Below, one piece after another: positions 34,013 to 43,710 of a DNA stretch of 64,000 bases. The DNA lies in contig QWII01000011.1 in the NCBI GenBank assembly GCA_021405325.1, forward strand, positions 83,994 through 147,993. Reading direction: 5' to 3'. Every line of letters starts with the position of its first letter. Within the stretch, counting starts at the first letter, position 1. The notes beneath the pieces were generated by a model, which saw only the letters and a list, made by a program, of their open reading frames with translations, did no database searches and was not told the origin of the DNA. Position numbers and translations under genes: made by a program. The DNA is from Caldilinea sp. CFX5 (GTDB lineage Bacteria; Chloroflexota; Anaerolineae; Caldilineales; Caldilineaceae).

Positions 34013-35403
34013 CTAAGGTGCGAATTGCAAGAGGAAGGGAAGCAAAGATGGCCCAAACAGATAGCCTGCTAATCCCACTGTGGTAAGCAGCGCGATGGTG
34101 GTTGGTACAGTGGCCCAACGAAGATCACGTTTGTATTGATTGTAAAGGTTATGTAACTCTGCCTGGAGCTTTTCGTTGTTTTGTCGCAGGATGTACATCT
34201 GTTCAGCTACGGCTTGGGCTACGCTGATCTGGCTTTCCAGAGTATTGATTCTACCAACTAGGCTGCTTGTTTGCTGCTGAATTCCGTTGATGCGTTCATT
34301 GAGATCGCTATGAATGCTTTCGGCTGCCAGCCATGCGTCATTCTTTGCTTGCGTGGCTCGTGCCTCCAAAGCTTGCCACTGCCGTTCATTCGTGTTGGTC
34401 GATGCTTGCAGAGACTGCGCCACGTCAACCTGTAGCTTTTGCAGTGCAGCGTATGACTGTTGCACTTGCCCTTGCAGTATAGTTGAAAGTCGCCGAGAAC
34501 GATTTGCTGCTTGCCACTTTGTACCGCCTGCCACAGTAGCGCTAATACCAACTGTTGGTACGTTTGATAACGTTCTGCAAAGCCTTTGAGCAAAACTTCT
34601 GCTTCTGTTGTTGGTTGAATTCGACCAGACGCTTGTTGCTGGCAGCGCTTCTGAATCACGGGGTCTGCGAGTAACTCGTTGAGAGCTTCAACAGCATTGC
34701 CCTGTTGAATATCTTGGTAGGCAAATGGATAATAGGTGTAACCGTGTTTGACTAAGGCGCGGATCCTTCGCCTTTCCGCAATAAAGCGGATAAGTCGATT
34801 AGGGCGATGATGAGTATAGCCTTCAATTTCGATTGCATAACGTTTTTGCCCTTCCAGTACAAAATCAATGCGCTGCCCTTTCTTCCCAAAGCGCACTTGC
34901 GGTTGTAAATGGGTGAGAGTAGATAGACCAAAGGTCGGCACAAAAACCTTTTCAACAAAAAGACGTTCTGCAAAGTGTTCATCCTCAACCGTCTCCCCAT
35001 ACAATCCCTTTTTTGGCGGCTTACCAGTCTTTGGATCAGGGTAATGCGCTTTGGCATAGAGCTTGTGTGTGGTGAAATAATCATCAACGGAGAGAAATGC
35101 CATTTGTGATAATGGTGATGGGTCATTAAGCCTGGCAAACAGGGTTTGATCGACACAATACCAGTGGTCGATCCAGGTGTAAGCACCTTCAACATAATCT
35201 AGCGATTTGTGACTTTCTTCCAAGATCATGGCATCGGGTAAAAGTTGATGGGCAAGTCGTAGAACAGCGTTGCGCACCGGCATCGGTAATTCGGCCAATG
35301 GCTCCAGTGTATTACCACGCTTACCCAGCAAGGTAATTCCACATAGATGGTAGGCAATCTGCCAAAGATCCACAGCAACTCCTAGCGTTATGGTAGATTT
35401 CAT
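34013..35403 (-). pseudogene. PD-(D/E)XK nuclease-coiled coil-membrane protein, split by a frameshift
   Basis: From ATG 35403 the frame encodes an unrecognised N-terminal region, then a nuclease-like core around residues 165-225: QVRFGKKGQRIDFVLEG, YAIEIEGYTHH and FIAERRRIRALVKHGYTYYP, the D...ExE...R layout of PD-(D/E)XK/DUF559-like enzymes. After GKQQIVLGDFQ (near 34490) this frame loses sense. The shifted frame, open from 34534 to 34013, continues naturally with TILQGQVQQSYAALQKL, a long coiled coil (ARATQAKNDAWLAAESIHSD, LVGRINTLESQISVAQ) and a C-terminal membrane segment (TIALLTTVGLAGYLFGPSLL). The intact product would be about 460 aa. A one-base indel, sequencing error or programmed shift are all possible. 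No homologous system is recognised; a defence role is a guess. Confidence 0.65.
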
Positions 35404-35600
35404 TACATACAGTGGTGTAGAGGCGATGATGTCGTTGTCAATAAGGGGTTCGATGCACCAAGTGGCTTAGATTCTATCATGAGAAGTTTACAGGTAACAT
35501 ACGTAGATTTACGGAGAAAACATTGTTCGATCAACTTGCACCTTAATCAACGAAGCACCCCAAGCCGCCGAGGGCATCTACCATGCCATCCAGGAAGTGT

Positions 35601-35781
35601 GTGGGTGGTGGCCGTGAACCAACGGATTCTAGACCGCAACGGATTAGTTGTCGCCGGCAGGTTGTGGCTGGTTAACCCAGGCAGTTTCGTATGTTGGCGT
35701 AGTGTTCAGGATACGTTACGATCTTATCGATCCCGTAACCAATCCGTTGCTGTCTAGAATCCGTTGATCCGATGCTGCTAC
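35601..35781. repeat. CGGATT-family repeat, copy A (MITE-like)
   Basis: About 180 bp starting GTGGGTGGTGGCCGTGAA. Terminal inverted arms AACGGATTCTAGACCGCAAC (35621 on) and GTTGCTGTCTAGAATCCGTT (to 35766). Direct copy B lies at 36703-36883 in the same orientation; the two flank the GxxExxY gene. The remaining gap 35404-35600 shows no feature. Confidence 0.82.
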
Positions 35782-35785
35782 ACGA

Positions 35786-36574
35786 CTAGATTCGCAAGAA
35801 GCGGACATCCAATTGCGTCGGTGCGAAATTGGCGAGGATCGCCAGGCGGCAACCCGTTTCGCGCTGCGCCCAGCGGAGCTTTTCGGTGTGGGTAGCAGTG
35901 ATCCGGTCGAGGGCAACGGTGGCTAATAGCACTTTCTGATCCACCACCATGAGCCGCGTCGGGCGCATGGCAACGAACTGGCCGGCATACGTCAATGGGA
36001 GTTCACGCAAGAAGAGAAACGGGACACCCACATGCGCCAACTCAATCCGGGTAGCGCGCCGGTAGACCTTATGCCAGAAACCAGTTCCCAGCGTAAAATG
36101 TACGGTGTACAGTGCATCCAACACCTGGTTCGTCAACGCAGGATAGAGCAATGTCGGATCGACCGGCCGCCGCATGGGTGAACGCTGCCGGCTGCTCAAA
36201 AAATTCGGCAAGCGATCATACTGCATCGACCTTCCCCCAAAGTTCATGATGAAACCGAGTTCGGCGTTAGTCACAGCCAGATAGGAGAGCAGTTGCGCTT
36301 GGTGGAGCGACGTAATCTGCGGCGTTGCCTTTAAGTCAAGCTGGACAGCGCCATTCGCTAGGGTGAAATCCGGTCGGTATTCGCCAATTTGTTGGTTGCG
36401 ATAGTAGATATAGTAGGTGTGCTGGCGCAGAAAGGGAACATGGTCAGCTTCCAATCCAGCCGTCACCGCGGTTTCATAATGCGCTTCCGGGTGTCCACCC
36501 CCCAACGCTTTGTGAATCCGAAAGCCCAATCCGCGCAAATAGTAGGTGAGATCCTTGTGGAGTAGCTCTGCCAT
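35786..36574 (-). CDS. GxxExxY protein with a second, degenerate copy of the domain
   Basis: A 262-aa protein of the PDDEXK_3 (GxxExxY) family, predicted nuclease-like. The first half has GGHPEAHYE (G27, E30, Y33, E34), EYRPDFTLANGAVQLDLKAT with the Asp and LxLK signature, and HQAQLLSYLAVTNAELGFIM. The second half, from LTNQVLDALYTVHFTLGTGF, repeats the layout (WHKVYRRA, FVAMRPTRLMVVDQKVLLATVA, THTEKLRWAQRETGCRLAILANF), but the catalytic Asp-Lys pair is not obvious. Single-domain members are common; a tandem form suggests one active and one structural copy. Flanked by two direct copies of a 180-bp repeat, it could be mobile cargo. Confidence 0.8.
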   Translation of the reverse strand: MAELLHKDLTYYLRGLGFRIHKALGGGHPEAHYETAVTAGLEADHVPFLRQHTYYIYYRNQQIGEYRPDFTLANGAVQLDLKATPQITSLHQAQLLSYLAVTNAELGFIMNFGGRSMQYDRLPNFLSSRQRSPMRRPVDPTLLYPALTNQVLDALYTVHFTLGTGFWHKVYRRATRIELAHVGVPFLFLRELPLTYAGQFVAMRPTRLMVVDQKVLLATVALDRITATHTEKLRWAQRETGCRLAILANFAPTQLDVRFLRI

Positions 36575-36702
36575 TGTGTTCCATCTTTCCCATCGTGCGA
36601 AGGAAATGCCAACTGCTACTACTTTACGGTAAGGCAGCCAACTGGCCTAGCGACAAATGGCCGGTACATCATGCGACAACTGTCAAGTAAGCGACCCAGA
36701 AC

Positions 36703-36883
36703 GTGGGTGGTGGCCGTGAAACAGCGGATTCTAGACAGGAACGGATTGGTTGTCGCCAGTAGGTTGTGGCTAGTTAATCCAGGTAGTTTCTTAATCCGGT
36801 GTAGCGTCCAAGCTACCGAGGCGCTTGTCGCTCCTGAAACTAATCCGTTCCTGTCTAGAATCCGTTGTTCTGGTGCTGCCCCC
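36703..36883. repeat. CGGATT-family repeat, copy B (MITE-like)
   Basis: Same left end as copy A (GTGGGTGGTGGCCGTGAA). Arms CAGCGGATTCTAGACAGGAA (36723 on) and TTCCTGTCTAGAATCCGTTG (to about 36868) are near-perfect complements. The inner part is similar to copy A over GGATTGGTTGTCGCC and TTGTGGCTAGTTAA but diverges afterwards. Confidence 0.82.
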
Positions 36884-37221
36884 ACAACTCCGTCTTCTCT
36901 CTTACCATTTGCCCCAAATTCATTTTTATCGTACAATATTTTTGTATAAAACATTACATTTCCCAAAGTAAACAAAGACCGTGGCGAACAGCATGACTTC
37001 GCCCGTCGATGCTTGTTAGCGACAGCCGGACAAATGCGTTTTGCTGGAAACGCATTTGCGTGTAGGCGCTGTGGCGCGAGCAAGTGGGAAATAATTGTTG
37101 TCGATATTCCCATCTTCTTGGGATCCCTATCAGTTCGCCATTCGTGATGCCAAGGGCGGACCGGCATGACAAGCGCTTTGCCGCGCCCTGCTCTTGGTCT
37201 TGCAAAAAGTAGGTCGTTGTT
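36884..37221. other. Upstream region of the subtilase gene
   Basis: About 340 bases without a convincing gene. It holds an AT-rich stretch near 36930-36955 that could be a promoter and an imperfect hairpin AAATGCGTTTTGCTGGAAAC running into GCATTT near 37033-37058. No known riboswitch or RNA recognised. Confidence 0.4.
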
Positions 37222-39624
37222 ATGTATTGGAAACGGCTCAAGATTGTCGTTGTTATCTGTCTTTCTTTGTTTGCCATCGAATGGTTGGCGACGCAACCGC
37301 CTATGGTGGCGACAGCGGCGCCCATAACAGTCTCAAGTCCGCTCACCGCCTATATCCTTCAATTGCGAGAACCACCCCTGGCCACCTATCGTGGCGGTCT
37401 TGCCGACTTACCGGCCACCAGCCTGGTCAGCACCGGCGCCAAGAAACTCGATGTCAAGACCGCCGCCAGTCAACGCTATCGTGCTTATCTGGCCGAACGA
37501 CAAGAGCGCTACCGGCAGATGATTGAGGCGCAGATAGGGCGTCCGGTCACGGTCATGTATCACTATGATATTGTCTTTCATGGGATGGCCCTGCTGTTGA
37601 CTCAAGAAGAAGCGGCGCAGGTGGCCGGGATTGACGGGGTGATCAATGTGCAGAAGGATCACTTACGTCGCCCCCTTGCCACAAACCGCAACGTTCTGCC
37701 ACAGGATACGATCCCGGCCTTTCTCCAGGCGCCGACGGTCTGGAATGACACGAAAGGCGACGGCGTGATCATCGGCGTGATCGACTCCGGCATCTGGCCC
37801 GAACACCCTTCCTTTGCCGATGATGGCTCCTATCCACCCCCTGCCGATTGGCATGGCGAATGTACGCCGCCGCGCGATAACTCCCTGCCCTACACCTGCA
37901 ACAACAAACTGATTGGCATTCAATACTTTCTCACTGCCTACGCAACGATCGGCGGTTACGATGGTCTCTACTACTCCGGGCGTGACGATAGCGGCCACGG
38001 CACCCACACCGCTTCGACCGCCGCCGGCAATGAAAACGCCGCCGTCACCCTCTATGATCTGCCGCGCGGCACCGTTTCCGGCATTGCCCCGCGGGCGCGC
38101 ATTGCATCCTACAAAGCCGTCGGCCCCTACGGCGGGATGCGCGCCGATCTCACCGCCGCCATTGAAAAGGCAGTGGCCGATGGCGTCGATGTCATCAATT
38201 ACTCGCTCGGCAGCAACTATGCGCGTGATCCCTGGAAGGCGGTCGATGCCCAGGCGTTTTTGGGTGCGTTGGAGGCCGGGGTCTTTGTGGTGACGGCCAA
38301 CGGCAACGACGGTCCAGCCGAAGCCAGCGTCGGCGCACCGGCCAATGCGCCGTGGGTGACAGCCGTGGGCGCCAGTTATGCCAACCGCATCTATTTGAGT
38401 GAATTGACGTTGCGCGCCAGCAGTGGCGCCACGTTAACGGGTATCTATGGCGCAAGCATCACTGCCGGCATTACCGATTTTCGCCTGGTGCCAGGGCAAC
38501 AAGTGGGTGGCAATCCCAAAGCGGTTGATGGCGCCTGTGCTGCCCCCTTTGCCGCCGCTAGTTTTCAGAAAACCGATGTGGTTTTCTGTCGTGGGGGCGG
38601 CGTCACCCCGTTGGCCGTGGGTAACTTTGTCCAGGCCGGGGGCGCCGGCGCGTTGCTGCTCTACAACCCCAACCAGGCGGTTGACCAGCGCGCCGAACTC
38701 AATGCCATCCCAGCCGTGCAATTATCAGCGGCGGGTGGGCAGGCCATTGAACAATTCATGGCTGCCCGTCCGGTTGAGACCATCTGGGTGAGCTTTACGG
38801 AAGGCCAGCCGGTCTTTGCGCCCGATCCCCGCGTGCCGGTCGATAGGGTCTTGACCTCCAGCGCGCGTGGCCCCAACTTTAACGAAAGCGTCAAACAGTA
38901 TATTGATGTCATAAAACCCGATCTAACCGCGCCGGGCGTTCACATTCTAGCCGGCGCGTCGCCCCACTATGTCGCTGCGGTGCAGGATCGCGTTGGGCAA
39001 TATGGCGCGCAGGAACAGCTTTTCAAGGTGGCGCAAGGCACGTCGATGGCGAGTCCCCATGTAGCCGGGGCGGCGGCGTTGTTGATCGCCCTGCACCCGG
39101 AGTGGACGCCCAGCGAAGTGCGTTCGGCGCTCATGACCACAGCTTATGCCGGTGGGCAACAGGCGCGCGGGGCAGATGGCGATCACTCGGCCACAGCCTT
39201 CGACCAGGGTTCAGGGCGACTGGCTGTGGCAAACGCAGCACGGGCCGGGCTGGTTCTCGACGAAAGCGCCGACCGTTTTGCCGCCGCCAACCCGGCCAAC
39301 GGCGGCGACCCGGCAACGCTCAACCTACCTGGCTTCACCTATGCCAATTGTCGGCAAAGCTGCACCTGGACACGCACGCTCCGCAGCACCCAAGCGGTGG
39401 CCGTGACTTGGACGGCAACAATCAACGCCGATCCCCAGCTATCCGTGCGGATCGAGCCAAGCCGCTTTACGCTAGCCGCCGGCGCTACCCAAACGCTCAC
39501 CGTCACGGCCAATGTTCGTGGTCTATCATCTGCTGCTTGGCGCTTCGGGCAACTGCTGCTGACGCCAAACAACGCCGATGTTATGGAAGCGCACTTCCCC
39601 GTCGCCGTGCGCCCCGCTTCTTGA
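37222..39624 (+). CDS. Secreted subtilisin-like serine protease (S8) with inhibitor and PA domains
   Basis: An 800-aa exported protease. Signal peptide at residues 1-34 (hydrophobic core IVVVICLSLFAI). Residues 40-150 form an I9-type propeptide (YILQLREPPLATYRGG, then FHGMALLLTQEEAAQVAGI). The catalytic triad is D188 (IGVIDSGIWPEHPSF), H259 (DSGHGTHTAS) and S608 (QGTSMASPHVAGAAALL). A PA domain is inserted between His and Ser (AAPFAAASFQKTDVVFCRGG), as in large plant-type and actinobacterial subtilases. The last 120 residues form a beta-sandwich (Fn3-like) with SCTWTRTLRSTQAVAVTW. It probably degrades proteins outside the cell. Confidence 0.93.
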   Translation: MYWKRLKIVVVICLSLFAIEWLATQPPMVATAAPITVSSPLTAYILQLREPPLATYRGGLADLPATSLVSTGAKKLDVKTAASQRYRAYLAERQERYRQMIEAQIGRPVTVMYHYDIVFHGMALLLTQEEAAQVAGIDGVINVQKDHLRRPLATNRNVLPQDTIPAFLQAPTVWNDTKGDGVIIGVIDSGIWPEHPSFADDGSYPPPADWHGECTPPRDNSLPYTCNNKLIGIQYFLTAYATIGGYDGLYYSGRDDSGHGTHTASTAAGNENAAVTLYDLPRGTVSGIAPRARIASYKAVGPYGGMRADLTAAIEKAVADGVDVINYSLGSNYARDPWKAVDAQAFLGALEAGVFVVTANGNDGPAEASVGAPANAPWVTAVGASYANRIYLSELTLRASSGATLTGIYGASITAGITDFRLVPGQQVGGNPKAVDGACAAPFAAASFQKTDVVFCRGGGVTPLAVGNFVQAGGAGALLLYNPNQAVDQRAELNAIPAVQLSAAGGQAIEQFMAARPVETIWVSFTEGQPVFAPDPRVPVDRVLTSSARGPNFNESVKQYIDVIKPDLTAPGVHILAGASPHYVAAVQDRVGQYGAQEQLFKVAQGTSMASPHVAGAAALLIALHPEWTPSEVRSALMTTAYAGGQQARGADGDHSATAFDQGSGRLAVANAARAGLVLDESADRFAAANPANGGDPATLNLPGFTYANCRQSCTWTRTLRSTQAVAVTWTATINADPQLSVRIEPSRFTLAAGATQTLTVTANVRGLSSAAWRFGQLLLTPNNADVMEAHFPVAVRPAS

Positions 39625-39640
39625 TGAGGCGAGTCATGCT

Positions 39641-39669
39641 TTGTTGACCGCCGCCCTTTCTGGTATAAT
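39641..39669 (+). promoter_or_regulatory. Sigma-70-type promoter of the RHH-like gene
   Basis: TTGTTG (39641-39646), a 17-base spacer and TATAAT (39664-39669). A good match placed 34 bp before ATG 39704. Confidence 0.75.
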
Positions 39670-39703
39670 GGAGACCATTCGATTGAACAGAAAGGAGTTA
39701 GCT

Positions 39704-39883
39704 ATGGTTCAGATTACCATTGAGTTACCCGATGATCTCTATGCCCGCTTGGTCGTCGAGGCGGAACGGCAGGGCATCACGGTTGAGCAATTAATCGTTG
39801 ATATCCTGACCCAATATCTGGCAACGCTCGACGAGCAAGAGGCCGCCGCGGCGGCAGCCGCCGAAGCGGAAAACAACCAATAA
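39704..39883 (+). CDS. Small RHH/CopG-like protein
   Basis: A 59-aa protein with AAAGGAG eight bases before ATG 39704 and its own good promoter. The sequence VQITIELPDDLYARLVVEAE followed by GITVEQLIVDILTQYLA fits a ribbon-helix-helix DNA-binding fold like antitoxins and CopG regulators. The tail is an alanine/glutamate run (EQEAAAAAAAEAE). No toxin gene follows, so it may regulate itself or the enolase-superfamily gene 38 bp downstream. Confidence 0.7.
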   Translation: MVQITIELPDDLYARLVVEAERQGITVEQLIVDILTQYLATLDEQEAAAAAAAEAENNQ

Positions 39884-39920
39884 GCAGCAAGCAACAGCGC
39901 AAGCGATAAGGATCGCCACC

Positions 39921-41102
39921 ATGAGCATCATTCGACGTGTCGAAGTTCACGCCTTCACCTTTGAGAAGGAAAACCTGGGCCTGGGCAAGCACTCAGCCGC
40001 CGGCGTTGGCAACCTGATCTATCTGCCCGGCGGCAAACTCAAAACACAGCGCTTTGCGGTGCGCATCCTTTGTGACGACGGCGCGCAGGGCGAGTATGTC
40101 ACCCACTGGGTGGGGACGCCTTCAACGCTCGGCCAGGTGCAGATGTTGGCCCCCAACCTGCTCGGTCGCGACCCGGAGGAACGCGAACTCATCTATGATG
40201 ACCTGAAACGGGAAGTGCGCGCCTATGACCACATGGGCCACGGGCCGCTCGATATTGCACTCTGGGATCTGGCGGGGAAGAAGTACAACGTGTCGGTGGC
40301 GCGGATGTTGGGCGCCTTCCGCAAGCGGCTGCCCACCTATGCCAGCACCTACCACGCCCAGGAAGAGCCGGGTGGCATGGACACGCCGGAGGCAATGGCT
40401 GACTTTGCCTTGGCCTGTAAGGAGCAAGGCTTCCCCGGTTTTAAGATCCACGGCTGGCACAACGGCGATGCCAAACGGGAGGCGCGCGCCGTCTTGCTGA
40501 CCCGTGAACGCGTCGGTGACGACATGCGGCTCATGGTCGATCCGGCTTGCCAACTGCGCACTTTCCTGGATGCACTCTATGTCGGCTACGCCTGTGATGA
40601 GGCCAACTACTTCTGGTATGAAGACCCTTATCGCGACAGTGGCGTCTCGGCCATCGGCCACCAACGGCTACGCGAAAAACTTAAAACACCGATCCTGGTC
40701 AGCGAACATGTGCGCGGGTTGGAGCAGAAGGCCAGTTTCCTGATTGCCGGCGGCTGCGACATGATCCACGCCGACCCTGAGTATGACATGGGCATTACCG
40801 GCGCCATGAAGATTGCCCATCTCTGTGAAGCGCTGGGGCTGGATGTGCAGATGCACGCCTGTGGTCCGGCCCATCGCGCCGTGATCGCCGCCATCCGCAA
40901 CACCCACTTCTACGAAATGGCGCTCGTGGGGCCGGGCATGCCCAACTTGGTGCCGCCAGTCTACACCTGTGGCTACTCCGATCAGCCCGAAGACCTGGGC
41001 GCTGATGGCTGTGTTCCCGTGCCGGATGGGCCGGGGCTTGGCGTGCGCTATGACTGGGACTTTATCGAGCGCAACCGCACCGCACTGTTTGTGTTTGAAT
41101 AG
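39921..41102 (+). CDS. Mandelate racemase/enolase-superfamily sugar-acid dehydratase
   Basis: A 393-aa enzyme of the enolase superfamily, probably an acid-sugar dehydratase or racemase. The N-terminal capping domain runs to about residue 125 (HGPLDIALWDLAGKKYNVSV). In the barrel, a K-x-H motif in GFPGFKIHGWHNG can serve as base; metal ligands are the Asp of LMVDPACQL, the Glu of FWYEDPYRDSG and the Glu of ILVSEHVRGLE; DVQMHACGPAHRAV supplies a histidine. The C-terminus returns to the cap. The substrate is unknown; sugar acids from plant material would fit the nearby UxuA-like gene. Confidence 0.85.
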   Translation: MSIIRRVEVHAFTFEKENLGLGKHSAAGVGNLIYLPGGKLKTQRFAVRILCDDGAQGEYVTHWVGTPSTLGQVQMLAPNLLGRDPEERELIYDDLKREVRAYDHMGHGPLDIALWDLAGKKYNVSVARMLGAFRKRLPTYASTYHAQEEPGGMDTPEAMADFALACKEQGFPGFKIHGWHNGDAKREARAVLLTRERVGDDMRLMVDPACQLRTFLDALYVGYACDEANYFWYEDPYRDSGVSAIGHQRLREKLKTPILVSEHVRGLEQKASFLIAGGCDMIHADPEYDMGITGAMKIAHLCEALGLDVQMHACGPAHRAVIAAIRNTHFYEMALVGPGMPNLVPPVYTCGYSDQPEDLGADGCVPVPDGPGLGVRYDWDFIERNRTALFVFE

Positions 41103-41104
41103 AC

Positions 41105-41180
41105 AACTCACCCCTCCTACCCAGTTTGGGGAGGGAACCATTGTGCGCACGACAGTTCCTCCCCCATGCTGGGCTTCGAC
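41105..41180. repeat. CCCCTCC-type dyad with conserved centre
   Basis: CTCACCCCTCCTACCCAG and the partly complementary CCCCATGCTGGGC flank the centre GAGGGAACCATTGTGCGCAC-GACAGTTCCTCCC. The same centre occurs in the repeat at 61121-61180. The rest of the 393-base gap up to 41495 shows no gene. Confidence 0.65.
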
Positions 41181-41495
41181 GTGAGTTCAGCCGAACGGGA
41201 GGTTAGGAGAGGTGTGCCAGTCTATAGTTCCGCTTTCTCGTTTCGCCTACCACTACCCCATCCTACCAACGATAAGCCACCCATAACCTCAACATCGGAC
41301 GCATTTCGGACGCACACTTGTTATACTCGCCAACGCAGCGGTGAGCATGGCTGGTGGCGTCTATTGGCATCCTTCATTGGAGCGCCGTAGGCCGAAGTGG
41401 TTGACCGGCTGCGGGGGAGCAGAGGCGCGAACGCCGGCTATGCACTCACTGCCCAAAATCGTAACTTTTCATTGCAATCAACAAGGAAATCGATC

Positions 41496-43664
41496 ATGAA
41501 ACGCAGCTTCGCTTCTCTGTTTTTCGGGCTTTTGCTTTGTTTATGTGGCAGTGTGCTGGTTGCGCTAACCACTGGCCGTGGACAAGTGCTGGCGCAAACC
41601 CCGCCGGCGATGCAAGCCACCACCCTGGCGGTGTTGAATGTACGCAGCGGCCCCAGCACCTCCTTTGCTGTTCTCGGTCAGTTGGCCGTTGGCGCCACAG
41701 TGCCGGTGACTGGACGCACGCCGGAGGGCCAAGAACGCTGGTGGCAGATTGTCTACCCGGCCGGCAGCGGGCAGCGCGCCTGGATCATCGGGCGCGACGA
41801 TCTGGTGCAGGTGAGCAATCCGGGGTTGGTGGCGGTCGTGACTGCGCTGCCGGTCGCCCCTGAGCCGCTGGCGACCAGTAGCATCCCGGCGCCACAGTTG
41901 ACACCATTATTACAGATCTCTAATGCCGAATTGCGGGTGACGCGCTTCTCCCCCGATGGCGCGCAGCTTGCCACCGCCAGCGGTAATCACACCTCGTTCG
42001 GCGTTAAGCTACGGCGCACGGCAGATGGCGCCCTGGTGCGTGACTTTACCCAATACAGCGGGATCGTTTGGGATGTGGCTTTCTCGCCGGATGGGCAATG
42101 GCTGGCATCGGCGGCCGATGATCAGCAGGGGCAATCCTTGCGCGTCTGGCGGCTGCGCGATGGGGCGCCGGTGACACTGGTTGGCTTGCCGACGGGTAAA
42201 CACTCCTTCTACGCTGTGGCCTTCTCGCCCGATGGTCGCTTCCTGGCGGCCAGTGGCTACGCGCAAGCAGGCAGCAGCAAAAGCCTGAATGGCGCCATCT
42301 GGCTCTTGGACACCAGCAATTGGCAACTCCGGCAGGTGCTATCCGCTTTTGGGCAAAACAGCACGCTCCTCGCCTTTACGCCAGATAGCCGCCTGCTAGT
42401 GACAGATGGCGTCCCCGATGGCGTGGTGCGCATCTGGCAATTGAGCGATTGGCGTCTGCTGCGCAGCTTTACGGCCGGTCGGCTGGGGGGGCGTGGCGTG
42501 GCCGTTGCGCCCGACGGCACACTGTTGGCGACCGCGTTCTGTGATGAATCAGGTACCTATGGTTGTCTTAAAGGGGGCGTCACCATCACGCGGATGAGCG
42601 ACGGCGCCGTCCTCCAACGCTTTGCCGACGTGGCCGAAAGTGTGGCCTTTTCGCCTGATGGCCGCTACTTAGTGACAGGCGCAGGGGCGAATGACGCCAA
42701 ACTGCGCATTCGCAGTACAGTAGATTGGGCGCTGCTGAACAGCCTGTCGCGTCGGAGCTATGTCGTGGCTTTCTCGCAAGATGGTCGCTATCTGGTCGCC
42801 AATGATTTTGATCGGTTACAACTCTGGGCCTTCAACGCCGGCGCTATGACGCCTGACAACAGTGGCGCAGCGCCGCAAATTCTCACCTTTACCGTCACGC
42901 CGACCACTACCCGTACTCTCGGTGAGTCGATCAAGGTGGCATGGACGACTACCGGTGACCGGGCCGAGTTGTGTCGCCTGGTAATTACCCAGTTGAACTG
43001 TGAGCCGATTGCAGGAACAGGGCAAAAGAGCATCGTTGCCGATCAGAGCCTACTGGGAGTGTCGGCCTTTGTTCTCCAGAGCTACCGCGGGGAACGCAAG
43101 GTGCAACAGGCAGTCTCTATTCAGCAACAATGCCAGAATCGCTTTGCTTGGTTCTTTGCCAATCCGCCGGTGGCTTGTCCCGCCGATGCCGCGTTGGTTT
43201 CACCGGCAGCCTATCAACGCTTCGAGCATGGCCTGATGCTCTGGGTCGATCATGGGCCAGGTCAGGCGGATGATGAATTTTACGTCTTTTTCGACGAGAG
43301 TCATCTACGCAGCGACCGGCCACGCACCTATATCACGCTCCTGGCGCCCTTCCAACAGAAAGCCGGCGCTTCGCCCGACAACCGCACGGGGGAGACGCCA
43401 CCGGCCGGGTTGTTTGAGCCGGTCAGCGGCTTTGGGATGCTCTGGCGCGATGAGTTTGTGACCGATCCGTTCTACTTCCGTGACCTGCGTGCGCGCCTGG
43501 GCTGGGCGCTGGCGCCGGAAGCAGGGTACGAATTTGCCAAACAGTGTGAGGCCAGCGCCTTTCCCACCTGTTACCTGCGGCTACCAGGGGACCGTGTGTT
43601 GCGCACCTACCCTGATTCGACCGCCGGGGTCAACCAGTTGTGGGAGGAGTGGCGCGGGCGCTAG
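41496..43664 (+). CDS. Secreted SH3b and WD40-repeat protein
   Basis: A 722-aa exported protein. Start 41496 follows AAGGA by eight bases; upstream in-frame sequence is not protein-like. Residues 1-35 are a signal peptide (LFFGLLLCLCGSVLVAL). Residues 37-105 form a bacterial SH3 domain (TTLAVLNVRSGPSTSFAVLG). From about residue 145 there are six or seven WD40 blades with repeated FSPDGxxLA motifs (FSPDGQWLASAADD, FSPDGRFLAASGY, FSPDGRYLVTGAG). A C-terminal region from residue 490 (ILTFTVTPTTTRTLGESIKV) looks like a beta-sandwich followed by a unique domain. Likely an extracellular binding or scaffold protein. Confidence 0.85.
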   Translation: MKRSFASLFFGLLLCLCGSVLVALTTGRGQVLAQTPPAMQATTLAVLNVRSGPSTSFAVLGQLAVGATVPVTGRTPEGQERWWQIVYPAGSGQRAWIIGRDDLVQVSNPGLVAVVTALPVAPEPLATSSIPAPQLTPLLQISNAELRVTRFSPDGAQLATASGNHTSFGVKLRRTADGALVRDFTQYSGIVWDVAFSPDGQWLASAADDQQGQSLRVWRLRDGAPVTLVGLPTGKHSFYAVAFSPDGRFLAASGYAQAGSSKSLNGAIWLLDTSNWQLRQVLSAFGQNSTLLAFTPDSRLLVTDGVPDGVVRIWQLSDWRLLRSFTAGRLGGRGVAVAPDGTLLATAFCDESGTYGCLKGGVTITRMSDGAVLQRFADVAESVAFSPDGRYLVTGAGANDAKLRIRSTVDWALLNSLSRRSYVVAFSQDGRYLVANDFDRLQLWAFNAGAMTPDNSGAAPQILTFTVTPTTTRTLGESIKVAWTTTGDRAELCRLVITQLNCEPIAGTGQKSIVADQSLLGVSAFVLQSYRGERKVQQAVSIQQQCQNRFAWFFANPPVACPADAALVSPAAYQRFEHGLMLWVDHGPGQADDEFYVFFDESHLRSDRPRTYITLLAPFQQKAGASPDNRTGETPPAGLFEPVSGFGMLWRDEFVTDPFYFRDLRARLGWALAPEAGYEFAKQCEASAFPTCYLRLPGDRVLRTYPDSTAGVNQLWEEWRGR

Positions 43665-43710
43665 GCTTACCGACTTTGACCCTAACGTATTTGCGACTAT
43701 CATTACCGCA

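Noticed and set aside
37000..37296. Minus-strand frame of about 225 codons covering 36619-37296
   Set aside because: It translates CGGATT copy B and its flank; no family resemblance, low-complexity composition and no ribosome site.
41385..41450. tRNA-like stretch GGCCGAAGTGGTTGACCGGC
   Set aside because: It resembles a D-arm, but no full cloverleaf, anticodon arm or T-arm consensus follows.
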